64,000 nucleotides of DNA from Kribbella aluminosa (GCF_017876295.1 NZ_JAGINT010000001.1:2852001-2916000), one strand, 5' to 3'. Positions 1-9,611 are shown, counted from the stretch's first letter. The notes: generated by a model not told the origin, from the sequence alone. Translations and numbers: made by a program.

Positions 1-192
1 GGGGTGGGTTCCCAGGCCCCAGACGACCGAAGGGGATGCTGCGCCCCCGGCTCTGATGGCGTAGGTGGCCTCGCGCTGGGACCTGGTCATCGCGAAGACC
101 ACGCAACCCTTGAGCGCGTTCAGCTGGGTTGGGCTGACGTCGCCCGCAATGTGAGCATGGACGTCGAGCGCAGGCAGGCTAGATGGTTGCAT
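1..192 (-). CDS. qatD: QatD, TatD-family metal-dependent DNase (partial)
   Basis: This is the N-terminal 64 codons of a gene that runs off the left edge. Translation from an ATG at 192 gives the TatD hallmark DVHAHI (HxH metal ligands, residues 10-15) and a GLGTHP segment near the cut end, as in TatD-type hydrolases. The start overlaps the 3' end of qatC by 14 bp, so the two are translationally coupled. Order and family (KAP ATPase, QatB, QueC-like, TatD-like) match the QatABCD anti-phage system. QatD is the presumed nuclease effector. The remainder lies outside the window, so completeness cannot be judged. Confidence 0.85.
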   Translation of the reverse strand, partial: MQPSSLPALDVHAHIAGDVSPTQLNALKGCVVFAMTRSQREATYAIRAGGAASPSVVWGLGTHP

Positions 193-1447
193 CTAGTGCT
201 CCCAGCAACTCAGCTCGTCCCTTCGCGACGACGTTGAGGTGCGCGTCGTAGTCAGTTCCTGGCGGCCACGGCGCGGCTGCGATGAGGTCGTCGACGGTTG
301 GGGTCTTCTCGCCCCAGGACCGAACTGCCCAGATGTCGGACGCGCGTGCGTTCAGGAGCTTCTTACGGCCTCGGGCCGTAACTCGGTCGAGCAGGTACTC
401 GGTCGGGTCGGGGATACCGGCTCCTAGGAATGCGCCACGGCGGACCAGGCACGCGATGCATAGGCCACAGTTCACGTTGGGGCTGCCGCCTTCGTAGCCG
501 AGACCCCCGTCTAGCTTGCTGCACGACAGCGTGTCGGTGATCAGGTCTGAGAAGCCGTCCAGACCAACGCCAGCTGCGGCAGCAAGCATCTCGCCCTTTG
601 ACTGTGCCGCATGCGGATTGCGCGCAGTGACAGCGATGCCGAGCTCGGCAAGCAGCGTGTTGACCTGCAGGAACGTCCAGGGATGGGTGGATTTGGTTGA
701 CAGGGCACCGCCTCGACTGGGAATGAGAGGGAGGTTAAGGCTGGTGAACCCATTCTCGGGGATGACTACCTCCGAGGACCCGCGTGCTGTTGCGGCGGCC
801 GTCGCAAGTGCCATGAACATCAAGGAGCGAGTGCGCGTTGAGTGGTCTGCGCTGATGCGAGGGGCGAGACGCAGACGCTGCCAGGTGAAGCTGGACGCAA
901 GCCCGGTGAGCGAGTTCGCTAGCCGCTCCTGGCTGCGGACGACTGCTCCAGTCTGGTCGCGATGGCCCAGGTGCAGCGTCTGCTGCTGACGGTCGAAGGC
1001 GATCACGGCTCCGCACAGGCTGTCGAGGCCGCCGGAGAGGAGCATGATGGACTGTCGCTGCTCGACAACTGCCGCTTGGGACGACGCACTCGGGTTGTGC
1101 GCGACCGGGGTAAGCGTCCATGCATCGCCTGTAAGCCAGGCGAGCAGGTCGACGACTCTCTGACCCGCGGGACTGAGAAATGCCTCGGGCTGGTCAACGT
1201 GCACGACGAGTTCGAGCCGACGGGAGAAGTAGGTGCTCGACCGTTTGACGCTGCGGTCTAGGAGGTAGGCGCCGGCGGCGATGCGCACGAGGTCGCGGGA
1301 GAGTGGCGTCGGCATGCCAAGTTGGCTCAGGTCCCAGTCGAGGTCGGTCACGACGTCGGTGCCGCTCTGGCTGGTTCCCCACCGCAGGGTTTGTGCGTCC
1401 GGGCGTTGCACCGTGTCGTCGGTTGCCAGGACTTCGACGGCGGTCAC
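179..1447 (-). CDS. qatC: QatC, QueC-like PP-loop ATPase of the Qat defence system
   Basis: The 422-residue protein carries the PP-loop motif SGGLDS at residues 138-143 and a Cys cluster in the C-terminal third (CSKLDGG, then CGLCIAC) that fits the zinc site of QueC-like 7-cyano-7-deazaguanine synthases. A true preQ0 synthase is about 230 residues; the longer N-terminal extension (about 130 residues) and the operon context point to QatC rather than queuosine synthesis. Its GTG start forms a GTGA overlap with the qatB stop, indicating coupling. The exact reaction of QatC in defence is not established. The family assignment is strong. Confidence 0.88.
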   Translation of the reverse strand: MTAVEVLATDDTVQRPDAQTLRWGTSQSGTDVVTDLDWDLSQLGMPTPLSRDLVRIAAGAYLLDRSVKRSSTYFSRRLELVVHVDQPEAFLSPAGQRVVDLLAWLTGDAWTLTPVAHNPSASSQAAVVEQRQSIMLLSGGLDSLCGAVIAFDRQQQTLHLGHRDQTGAVVRSQERLANSLTGLASSFTWQRLRLAPRISADHSTRTRSLMFMALATAAATARGSSEVVIPENGFTSLNLPLIPSRGGALSTKSTHPWTFLQVNTLLAELGIAVTARNPHAAQSKGEMLAAAAGVGLDGFSDLITDTLSCSKLDGGLGYEGGSPNVNCGLCIACLVRRGAFLGAGIPDPTEYLLDRVTARGRKKLLNARASDIWAVRSWGEKTPTVDDLIAAAPWPPGTDYDAHLNVVAKGRAELLGALDATI

Positions 1448-2292
1448 GATCCGCTCCGCCGGCCGCCGCGCATGACTCGGAAAACGGTTGCGACGAGGCT
1501 GGTGGCTTTCTCGATGAACAGTGCGGGCGAAAGATACCGGCCGGCACTCGACAGCTGATGCTTGGCCTTCTTGAAGATGTACGGCTTGAGCCGGTTGTCG
1601 AGCTTGGTCACTGCCTCTCTGCTGAGCTGCCTGTTGGCGTGTTGGGAGGTCAGTTCTACGAGCGCCTGCTCGTAGACGTAGGACGCTAGGAGGTAGTCGA
1701 TCTGCGCGTCTTGTGCAATGTCGGGATCTGCGGCGATGGCCTTCAGGGTGGCGTGGGTCGCGCGTCGCAGAGCCTCGTCGTCAGGGTGGCCGGGAGCGCC
1801 CAGGATCTCGTCAAGGATGCGCTGCTGCTGTTCTCGTGGGCTGAGTGTGCGCAGCTCTGCGAGATCCAGGCCCAGTTCCCGCAACGCGTTCGCGTCGCCG
1901 CGTGCCAATGCGGCACCGGCGGAGACAGCGGCTGCCCCGCGTGCGGTCGATTGCCTCGAGCTGCGTCCTGACCTCGGGGTGCTGACGAACTTGCTCGTGC
2001 CGCTGTGGACACTACTGCCGCCCGCGACGTACTTCGATGGTCGGACGTTCGCCGGTGTGTAGGTGCTCGGAGCACCCGGAATCGGGCGCCGGTCCTGCCC
2101 TTCGATGGCTTCGATGATGTGCGTGATGAGCGAGTCGACCGTGCTGTCACCCTCGCCACTTCCACCATCTGGTGGCCCGTCCGTGGCCGCTGGGCTGTCG
2201 GATGCAGGTTGCGCATCTAGGACCGCGGTCTCGTCGGCCGCTTCTTCCCAGGGAGCTGTGCCGCTGCCGCCGTAGGACAGTTGAGTGCCCAT
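1444..2292 (-). CDS. qatB: QatB, Qat system protein of unknown activity
   Basis: A 282-residue protein without a recognisable catalytic motif. It begins with a low-complexity acidic/Ser-Gly stretch (about residues 20-60) that suggests a flexible N-terminus, followed by a helical C-terminal domain (about 150-280). The assignment as QatB rests on position: its ATG forms an ATGA overlap with the end of the KAP ATPase gene, and its stop overlaps the qatC start. The size suits QatB. What it does in the system is unknown; a structural or adaptor role is an inference. Confidence 0.75.
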   Translation of the reverse strand: MGTQLSYGGSGTAPWEEAADETAVLDAQPASDSPAATDGPPDGGSGEGDSTVDSLITHIIEAIEGQDRRPIPGAPSTYTPANVRPSKYVAGGSSVHSGTSKFVSTPRSGRSSRQSTARGAAAVSAGAALARGDANALRELGLDLAELRTLSPREQQQRILDEILGAPGHPDDEALRRATHATLKAIAADPDIAQDAQIDYLLASYVYEQALVELTSQHANRQLSREAVTKLDNRLKPYIFKKAKHQLSSAGRYLSPALFIEKATSLVATVFRVMRGGRRSGS

Positions 2293-4022
2293 CAGACGTT
2301 GCCCTCGCTGCTGGCGAGTTCCTCGTCAGCAGCGCCTCGAACATCCTCGTCCAGGCTGGCGGTGGCTGCGACCTTGGCCAGCGTTGCATCTGCGCCTTCG
2401 ACGAGTCCGATGTCGAGCACGCTTGCGGGAGTGAGATGGGGAAGGGCGAAATCGACGATGGCGCTGTGGAAGGCTCCGGCCGACATCTGGTCGGCCTTCG
2501 CAACCTCGGCAGCCGTTTCAATGGCCTGGTCGGCGCCGACTGCTCCGGCGCGCTCGATCAGCCGAGTCACGAGGGCTGCCCGAACGTCGGGCTCGAGCGC
2601 TCGGGCCCTGGCTGTTGCTCCACGGCGCACGGGCTCGGAGGCGTCCAGCAACTCGTCGAGAATCTGAAGCGCTTCGGTCGGCAGGCCTTGGCCGGCGCTG
2701 ACCGAGGTGAACGTGGCCGCGACGGTCAAGTAGGTGTCGATCTTGCCTGAGACAGTCTGGAGGCTGGGCGGCGAGGCCGCCCAGGTCCGCGAATCCTCGC
2801 TGATTCCTTCGGGTAAGTCAGGGGCCCCGTTGCTCTTGTCCGATGCGGGCGCCTTGGCCCAGGTCTCCCAGGAGTCGAGCAGGGCACCTCGAGCGTCCGG
2901 TGGGCACGCGACGAGCACCTCGAAGTCCTTCGGGAACCGGTCTTCGAGGATGTAGAGCTTCAGCATGGTCGCGAGGTCGAGGTCGGCGCCGCGTGCTGAC
3001 GCCATCGCCATCCGCACGCCCCAGGCGTTGAGGAAACGCTTGATAGCGCGCGGGCTGCTCCACTTGTCGATGCTGATGCCTTGGGCGATCTGCGCTGCGA
3101 GCGCGAGGTCCTCGCCTGCTGGAGCGGGCAGACCGGCTGGGTACGGCTCTCCTAGGTAGGGCCGTTGGCCGGCCCCGCGCCGGTTGGCGACGTGCCGCAC
3201 GAGTGCGTTGATGTTTGTCTCTCCGCGGCGTTCGGCGAGGAGGAGCGCAATGAAGGTCTCAGCATCGTCGCGTGAGAGGGTGGGTAGCCTGACCGGCAAC
3301 TGGACGATTTTCTCCAGGTAGCGGTCGGAGTAGGTGGTTCGTGCGCCGGCGTTCTCGCTCCGTTCGATCGCGTAGCGGATGAGCGCTTCCTCCGCGGCGA
3401 GGACGAACGCCATCTTCCGGACGGAAAGGAAGACCTTGATTGCCTCGAGGATTGCCACGACCGAGTCGGGGCTGCACCGGTCAAGGTCATCGACGAGCAC
3501 GATGACCTTGTGCAGAGCGGCACCTTCCATGAGCTTCTCGAACTCGTCGTGGAACCCTGCCATCGACGTGGGTTCCTCAGCGTTGGGCTTGAACGCGTCT
3601 GCCAGCTTCTCAACATCTACGGTGCGGGCGAGCACCATGTTGCTGATCGTGGCCCCGACCTTGACCCACGCGACTCGCCGCAGGAGGTTCTCAGCCTTCT
3701 TGACGAGTCCGGGCTCGCCCACCAGCCGGTTCAATACCTGACCGATTACGAGTGCGCGGACTTCCGACTTCGGGAGGTCGTCGTACTCCCACGGGTCGCA
3801 GCGGACTACGACCACGTTGTCGACCTCGCTGAGCCGCATCTCGATGAGCTTCAGCGCGGAGGACTTGCCGCCGCCCCAGGATGACTGGAGTGCGACCGTC
3901 ACCGGGTCGAGATCCGGCGAGCACACCGCAGCAGCGACCGTGTCGACGACCGCATCGAATCCGAGCATGTCGAGTTCGGTCGGGTTGTCGTCCCACAACC
4001 GCAGCTGAATCGGGTCTACCAT
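2292..4022 (-). CDS. qatA: QatA, KAP-family P-loop NTPase
   Basis: A KAP-type NTPase of 576 residues. The Walker A segment SSWGGGKSS lies near residues 47-55, and the Walker B segment IVLVDDLDRCSPD shows the D-D-x-D-R pattern typical of KAP ATPases. The ATG at 4022 is preferred because a GAGAGGTG Shine-Dalgarno-like stretch lies just upstream; an in-frame extension to 4094 exists but has no ribosome site. It is the first gene of the qatABCD operon. KAP ATPases are often membrane-associated; no convincing transmembrane span is visible here. Presumed role: nucleotide-driven sensing or assembly in anti-phage defence. Confidence 0.88.
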   Translation of the reverse strand: MVDPIQLRLWDDNPTELDMLGFDAVVDTVAAAVCSPDLDPVTVALQSSWGGGKSSALKLIEMRLSEVDNVVVVRCDPWEYDDLPKSEVRALVIGQVLNRLVGEPGLVKKAENLLRRVAWVKVGATISNMVLARTVDVEKLADAFKPNAEEPTSMAGFHDEFEKLMEGAALHKVIVLVDDLDRCSPDSVVAILEAIKVFLSVRKMAFVLAAEEALIRYAIERSENAGARTTYSDRYLEKIVQLPVRLPTLSRDDAETFIALLLAERRGETNINALVRHVANRRGAGQRPYLGEPYPAGLPAPAGEDLALAAQIAQGISIDKWSSPRAIKRFLNAWGVRMAMASARGADLDLATMLKLYILEDRFPKDFEVLVACPPDARGALLDSWETWAKAPASDKSNGAPDLPEGISEDSRTWAASPPSLQTVSGKIDTYLTVAATFTSVSAGQGLPTEALQILDELLDASEPVRRGATARARALEPDVRAALVTRLIERAGAVGADQAIETAAEVAKADQMSAGAFHSAIVDFALPHLTPASVLDIGLVEGADATLAKVAATASLDEDVRGAADEELASSEGNV

Positions 4023-4386
4023 CCTGAGCACCTCTCTCGTACATGCATGCTCTCGCAGACCCCTGACAAACTGCGGCCACGAAACGCCCACCAACGCTCA
4101 CAAACTGCTCGGCATCTGAACTCAGGCTTCTCGATGTCGTGACTGGGATAACCCTGAGTCTGCACGGCCTGCCGAGGTTGCGGAGTCCGCCGCATCCCAC
4201 GCGCTCGACGAAGAGTCGACTACTCGAAGCCAGTGGTTCTGATTGTCCGACGACAACGACCCGCTGGGGTGTACACCGGCATAGTTGTTGGCTCGAGTGC
4301 CGTCCTCTCGTGAGGCTGTCGACGCGTCGTCACGCGGCCTGAAGCCGGAGACCTGCGCGATACTTAAAGCATCGGAGCTTCCGCAG
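4023..4386. promoter_or_regulatory. Intergenic region upstream of qatABCD
   Basis: About 360 bp lie between the qatA start and the end of the next operon on the same strand. No conserved coding sequence was recognised. It should hold the qat promoter and the terminator of the upstream operon, but I could not pick a convincing -10/-35 pair or a U-tailed hairpin by eye. Confidence 0.4.
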
Positions 4387-6558
4387 TCAGGCACCGTGTG
4401 GGAGGGATGGGCCGTTCAGTGTGCCTTCGACCGCCCTCTTGTATTCGGGCCATCCTCCGTTAAGATCGCCAGCCCATTCCCACTCGTAGCGTTTGGCTCC
4501 GAATTCGGTCTGGTCGGGAGGCCTTCCGAGAGCCTCCATGAGCTGCAGGTATCTCACACTGGCGGTTGCGAGGCGAGATCTTTGTCGGTAGCCGTCGGCT
4601 TTCGGAAAGTCTGTGATCCTTAGGTTCTCCTCGTATGGCTCGCCTCCTAGTGCTGCGTAGACAGCATCGATGAGTTCGTGTGTCGGCATCGAGAAGAGTC
4701 GGACTCGTTGCAGGCTCGGTGGTGCTTTCTCTCCGATGGCGGAGGAGAGTCCGGCGAGATCTCCGCCGAACCAGTGAGTGGCGGCTGTGGCAGCGAAGCG
4801 TGCGAACTGTTTGACGGTCGGAGGCTTTCCCTTGACCGCGATGGTCCGATGGACTTCTTGGAAGACTCGGGAGAGTTCGCTGGTCCAGCGTTGTTTGAGG
4901 TATTCGTCCAGGTGGCGTCCAGCCCAGCCTCTGCGGTGACGGGTGATGATGTCGCGAAGGATCTCGAAGCCGTCGCGGCGTTCTCCGCCTCCGCTGATCC
5001 GGATCCCGACTGTTCCGTTCTCCAGTTGCAGGTGGTGCGTGTGTGTCTCGAGACTCTGCGGTTTGCCTAGATACTTCTCGGCGCCGATGAGTTCGTCGAA
5101 GAGGCCCGGATGGATCGGGGTGCCTGCCTCTGCGAGCGCGGCGAGATCTCGTTCGTGGTGCGTCCGGAGACCCTCAAGGGACGTTCGTGAATACGGGCCC
5201 TCGCAGATGTACCAGGCGGTCAGGGCGATACCGTGCCAGATTGAGACGGCCGATCCGAACGACTCGGCCATGATCTTGTGTGGATAGGGCTCGGTGACGA
5301 TCGCGTTCGGCCATCGCGGGAGCGTGGTGCCTTCCCAGTACTGCGCGATATCTGTGAGGAGGCCGGGAGGCAGCAGACGTTGGTAGAGCTGGAACGAAGG
5401 GCCCTTCTGATATCCGATCATGTAGTCGGTGTCCTCGACGATGCCCCAGAGAGCATCCATCTGCGAGTTCTGTCTCGCGTGCGCGCTGTCGAATTCCGAC
5501 CACCAGCGCCGCAGGACCTCCACTCTGCGGTCGACGGGAGAAACGGAGTCGCTCTGCCCGAGGAAGGCGGCGAGCATGGCGTGTGCGTCTCCGACGTCGA
5601 GTCCGTGCTCGGCCGCTGCTGCCTTAGCCTTCGAGGCGCCGCCGACGAAGAGCTTCGCGGTGGGGAGAGCGGTCGTGACCTCCTCGTTGGGGTTCGGAGG
5701 CAGCCCGAGATAGTCGAGGAACGCCATCCAGTCGCCCCCGAAGTAGGCGGCCAGGGTCAGTTGCAGGGGCTTCGTCAAGGTTTGGCGGGCTAGTGGGGTG
5801 CCGCGGATCGCTTTCTGCACGGTTCTGGCGGCGAGAGCTTGCAGCCTTTGGGCCCGGAATCGCGTGACGACTTCAACGAGATTATGGGCGGCGAGTGCGT
5901 CGAGGAACGCGGCACGGGCTTGCGCCTGACCGGCGCGGTCGAGACGGCTCCATCCTCCGCCGTAGTCCAATACGGCCAAGGCCGGTGATGGGTTGATACC
6001 GATGCGATCGAGGCTGGCAAAGACCTCTGCCCACATTGTCCGCTGGGCATCTGCGGGGTCCGGGGAAGCTGACGCACGAATGAAGATCGGCGCGAAAATC
6101 GTGTCGAAGAGCGGGATGAGGAGTGCGAGGGCTGCCAGTGCGTCCGGGCCGGCCGCCAGCCGCATGCGGGCTCGGTCTTCAGAGGCGATGCTGATGGCGT
6201 GCCAGGGGTGGTGTCGGACGTATGCCGCGAGATTTATGGATCTGCACTTGAGTGAGGTCTGCTCCGGCAGGAACCATGCCCCGCGGGATTGCTGCTCCTC
6301 CACGGTGAAGCTTCTGTCGATGAAGGCCCGCTCGCGTTGCTCGACCGCCACGATCGACAGGTGATTTCGCCGGTTTGGGTCGGGGTGCTCCCGAGCAATA
6401 TCGATGATCTTATTGCCGTTCAATGCTCTTTCGAGGAGGGCCGCGGCAAGGTCGTCGACGTCGGTGAATCGGTCGGCGCCTCCGGAATTTCTCTCGGCGG
6501 CGAGAAGCCCGACCGGGGTCGTCGCGCTGATGGACGTGGCAAAGGCCGACTCAACCAT
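4387..6558 (-). CDS. Uncharacterised 723-residue protein in a helicase operon
   Basis: I do not recognise this protein. It is mostly helical, rich in Ala, Arg and Trp, with no P-loop, no HExxH and no membrane span. Two segments look alike: YFGGDWMAFLDYLG at about residues 272-285 and WFGGDLAGLSSAIG at about 596-609, suggesting a duplicated domain. The ATG at 6558 has a strong GGAGGA site 5 nt upstream and overlaps the end of the helicase gene by 8 bp, so it is translated with it. The partnership with a nuclease-helicase next to qatABCD makes a defence function likely (inference). Other Trp-rich helical scaffolds are possible. Confidence 0.7.
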   Translation of the reverse strand: MVESAFATSISATTPVGLLAAERNSGGADRFTDVDDLAAALLERALNGNKIIDIAREHPDPNRRNHLSIVAVEQRERAFIDRSFTVEEQQSRGAWFLPEQTSLKCRSINLAAYVRHHPWHAISIASEDRARMRLAAGPDALAALALLIPLFDTIFAPIFIRASASPDPADAQRTMWAEVFASLDRIGINPSPALAVLDYGGGWSRLDRAGQAQARAAFLDALAAHNLVEVVTRFRAQRLQALAARTVQKAIRGTPLARQTLTKPLQLTLAAYFGGDWMAFLDYLGLPPNPNEEVTTALPTAKLFVGGASKAKAAAAEHGLDVGDAHAMLAAFLGQSDSVSPVDRRVEVLRRWWSEFDSAHARQNSQMDALWGIVEDTDYMIGYQKGPSFQLYQRLLPPGLLTDIAQYWEGTTLPRWPNAIVTEPYPHKIMAESFGSAVSIWHGIALTAWYICEGPYSRTSLEGLRTHHERDLAALAEAGTPIHPGLFDELIGAEKYLGKPQSLETHTHHLQLENGTVGIRISGGGERRDGFEILRDIITRHRRGWAGRHLDEYLKQRWTSELSRVFQEVHRTIAVKGKPPTVKQFARFAATAATHWFGGDLAGLSSAIGEKAPPSLQRVRLFSMPTHELIDAVYAALGGEPYEENLRITDFPKADGYRQRSRLATASVRYLQLMEALGRPPDQTEFGAKRYEWEWAGDLNGGWPEYKRAVEGTLNGPSLPHGA

Positions 6559-8608
6559 GCATCCTCCGGATCACCGCGACGAAAGCTTCGAACGGCTGGG
6601 GTGTGGTCGTCGAGGCCACATAGGCGGCGTAGCCCTGAGCGAGGGCGTTTAGCTCTCTTTCTTCTCTGCGCGCTTCGACCTGGTCGGGGGTATGGAGGAA
6701 CTGTTGATGGGTGCTGCCCTGTTCCTCAAGGACGACCGCGCTCGCTACTTCCACAACTGGGCTGGTTGATCCGTCGTTGTCCGATGCGCGGTCTGGGACG
6801 GGTGCGTCGCCGAAGGCGTCGTCGGTATCCGGATGGGGATCCATGTCGTTCTCGAGGCGGAGGCTCTCCAGGTGAGCGTCTAGTCCGAGTTCGCCGTGGT
6901 AGATGACATCCAGATGCTGCGCTTGCTCGCGGGCGGCCAACTCAGGGTCGTGGATCATCCTGATGCCGCGGCCGATGAACTGGTAGAACTCCCCGAAGCT
7001 GCCGTATGGGCGCATGGGGATAACCACGGTGATTGCAGGCAGGTCGTAGCCATGACCGAGCATCTTGAGCTGCACCACCGCTTGCAGAGTCCCGGACTCT
7101 GATTCGAAGCGGTTCCTTGTAGCGGCGATCTCTGTGTCACTCATCGAGTGGTGCAACGTTTTGGAGATGATGCCGTGAGCGTTGGCGATACGTGAGATCT
7201 GCTGAGCATGGTTCTGCCCAAGCGCGGCAAACAGTACGCGCGGCCGCACGGGGAACAGCGCGGTCGTTTGAGAGTCCAGGCATTCGCGGACGACCTGCAT
7301 GATCTGGTGAATGGGCTGCTCGGAGGTAGCAGTGATCCGGGCGAGTTTGCGTTCGTCGTCCATGATCTCGAGGAGCGCCTGTTTGCCGATGATCTCTTCG
7401 CGGGTTCCGTCGGGCCAGGTGATCTCGTATTCGGTCTGCTCGACCTCAGGGCTGAAGCGGTGGGCACGAAGGTGCTTGGCGTGGCCGTCGGCGATCGAGT
7501 CGATGAGGCGGTATCGGTAGACGACATCCGCGGTGATGCTCGTGCCGTCCGCTCGGCTGAAACAGGCCGACATCAAGAGCCGGCGCGCGTTGGGGAAATG
7601 GTCGAACAGCTTCTGATACGAGGTCGCTGCAGCGATGTGCGCTTCGTCAACGACGATGAAGTCGATATCCTCTGGCCTGAGCGCGCCCAGCAGCCCTTGG
7701 CCGTCTCGCGTGCTGTTGAGCGAGTGGAAGTTCGTGACGATGATGTCGGACGACAGCAGCGTATCGCGGCTTACGTCCCGGATAGGGCCGTCCTCGCGGT
7801 CCAGAACCGTGGTCTTCGGAGGTCGGCATCCGGGGATAAGAGGACCGTCTCTCAACGTGTAGATCACATTCGCGGCCGAAGATTCGTCCAGTGCGGTGGC
7901 GAAGGTTCCTCGTACTACCCGGCCAGGGGTCACGATCAACGCCCTGCGCCTGCTAAATGCCAGTGCCGCGGCCACGCCTAGAACGGTCTTGCCGGCGCCG
8001 ACCGACATCACGCATGCCGCGTTCACACGGCCCCGCCGATAGTAGTCGGCCAAAGCGGTCAGCGCCTCCCGTTGGCAGCCGCGTAGTGGAGTCATGTCAA
8101 ATCGCTGCCGGACTTCGTCGAAATAGGATGCGTTCGACGGCGCCTGCGGGGGCGGCGGTGTGGCGAGCAAGAGGGGGTTGGCGTACATGTCATTTGGGAC
8201 CGGCACGATCGGGTCCGCGATCAGGTGAGCGGCGAGCCATGGGTCTTCTGCCAGAACCGATTGCAGCTGTGAGACACAGCCGGCTGTATGATCACGGATC
8301 GCGTCGTAGGAGAACCGCAGCACGGTATAGCCGAGGGTCACCAGGTCGTTCTGTCTGATGCGATCGTGCACGAACGCTTGACGGCTGCTGTGAAACGCGA
8401 AGCCATCGAGCTCGACCACGACCTGTTTGTGTAACCCGGTGATTAGGAAGTCCAGCGAGTAGCCTCGGTCTGCGACCGCTACGGGATACTGTCCGACCAC
8501 GTGCGGAAGGATTCCCTCAGCAACTGCCGGAGCCAGGACCCAACGGACGAACGCTTCCTCAAGGAAGGACGCTCCGGAGATCGCGTGGATAAGCCGCGTA
8601 CCGCTCAC
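6551..8608 (-). CDS. PD-(D/E)xK-like nuclease fused to SF2 DEAH helicase
   Basis: The 685-residue protein begins with a DUF559/Vsr-like nuclease domain (about 1-115): an Asp at 53 (SLDFLI), then VELDG at 65-69 and a conserved GYTVLRFSYD end, which is the D...ExD/K arrangement of very-short-patch-repair-like nucleases. A Res-type helicase follows: Walker A VGAGKTV (203-209), VVDEAH (319-324), motif III LLMSA, and motif VI QFIGRGIR. The tail (after about 600) is charged and probably an interaction region. Start is GTG, in a GTGA overlap with the upstream gene. Likely a DNA translocase with nuclease activity in phage defence; the exact system is not one I can name. Confidence 0.85.
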   Translation of the reverse strand: MSGTRLIHAISGASFLEEAFVRWVLAPAVAEGILPHVVGQYPVAVADRGYSLDFLITGLHKQVVVELDGFAFHSSRQAFVHDRIRQNDLVTLGYTVLRFSYDAIRDHTAGCVSQLQSVLAEDPWLAAHLIADPIVPVPNDMYANPLLLATPPPPQAPSNASYFDEVRQRFDMTPLRGCQREALTALADYYRRGRVNAACVMSVGAGKTVLGVAAALAFSRRRALIVTPGRVVRGTFATALDESSAANVIYTLRDGPLIPGCRPPKTTVLDREDGPIRDVSRDTLLSSDIIVTNFHSLNSTRDGQGLLGALRPEDIDFIVVDEAHIAAATSYQKLFDHFPNARRLLMSACFSRADGTSITADVVYRYRLIDSIADGHAKHLRAHRFSPEVEQTEYEITWPDGTREEIIGKQALLEIMDDERKLARITATSEQPIHQIMQVVRECLDSQTTALFPVRPRVLFAALGQNHAQQISRIANAHGIISKTLHHSMSDTEIAATRNRFESESGTLQAVVQLKMLGHGYDLPAITVVIPMRPYGSFGEFYQFIGRGIRMIHDPELAAREQAQHLDVIYHGELGLDAHLESLRLENDMDPHPDTDDAFGDAPVPDRASDNDGSTSPVVEVASAVVLEEQGSTHQQFLHTPDQVEARREERELNALAQGYAAYVASTTTPQPFEAFVAVIRRMHG

Positions 8609-9009
8609 CGGCGTTCTCCATCGAGCGCAGCAACCTTCGCCTCCAAGTCATCACGGAGAAAGGCCTCGCCACCGAAGCGTTGAGCCCTGCGGCTCAACGC
8701 ATGGGCTTCACGCACTGCGCCCTCCTGCTCTAGGAGAGTCAACAGGATGGCCAACGAGCTGATCCGCAGAAAGCCCTGGGACGGACGGGCGATGTCCACC
8801 AACGCAATCTGGGGGACGGCCTCGATGAGAGCCAGATCCGTATAGCCGAAGATCTCGACATGCTGCAAGCCGACCGGATAGGACGCCCGCGCCGCCCACA
8901 ACCTTGTGACCGCACCCTGCAGAAGAAAGTGGTAGTCGGAAGGCTGCCCGGGCACCTCAAGGCCCTCCCACACCCAATGCACTAGAGCACCGGGATCCAT
9001 CGAACCCAT
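8605..9009 (-). CDS. Uncharacterised helical protein, first gene of the nuclease-helicase operon
   Basis: No family recognised. From the ATG at 9009 it is 134 residues, helical, with a C-terminal stretch (LLTLLEQEGAVREAHALSRR) that looks like a short TPR-like or coiled helix pair. The reading frame stays open, with coding-like third-position GC, up to a TTG at 9201, so a longer protein (up to 198 residues) is possible; neither start has a convincing ribosome site. Its stop overlaps the GTG of the nuclease-helicase gene (GTGA), which binds it firmly to that operon. It could be a specificity or regulatory partner. Confidence 0.6.
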   Translation of the reverse strand: MGSMDPGALVHWVWEGLEVPGQPSDYHFLLQGAVTRLWAARASYPVGLQHVEIFGYTDLALIEAVPQIALVDIARPSQGFLRISSLAILLTLLEQEGAVREAHALSRRAQRFGGEAFLRDDLEAKVAALDGERR

Positions 9010-9611
9010 GTCCACAGAAGAACGTTGCTGCGCAGGTGACGCCGAGGTCATCCCGCCAGAGATCGGCCAGTGCAAGGAACCGTACTCCGTGCTCGGCTTC
9101 AAATTCGCCTCAGGGAGGCGAGATCGCTCAATGCCCGGACTGCCATGGAACCGAATCCCCGGGATGTCGGCCATCCGGCCGAACCAGACATCCACCCGCA
9201 ACCCCCAATGGTCGCTTCGACCTACGATTTCCTACTCCACCAACCGTCTCAGTTTCGTGCCCTCGGTCGTCCATGAGGAACTCTAGCTTGGCTCGGACGT
9301 GCAGAGCTGGGTAGTCGGGCCCGCAGGCGCACGCCTGGTGACCCGCCAGAAGTCGCTGCGGTCGTCCAGGCGCCCGACGGCTCGACCTGGAAGGCCGACT
9401 GGACCGCGCAGTCCGCCTCGCCGAAGGCGCCGCCCGAGACGATCGTCTGGCCTTCCCTACGTACAAGCGACGACCGCAGCGCGCCATCAACTGTCTCTGG
9501 GCGATCGGACAGAGCCTGGATGTGTGCCTGCGAACTCCGTTGACCGGGGTCGAGAGCGCGCGGCGCCCGAGAAAGACAGTTGTCCACATCTCCTGACGCT
9601 AAGGTGCATGC
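9010..9611. promoter_or_regulatory. Divergent intergenic region between two candidate defence modules
   Basis: About 600 bp separate the minus-strand nuclease-helicase operon from the plus-strand ATPase gene. Part of it (9010-9201) may be coding if the upstream gene starts earlier. The rest shows overlapping open frames with no recognised family. It should contain the two divergent promoters. Confidence 0.4.
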
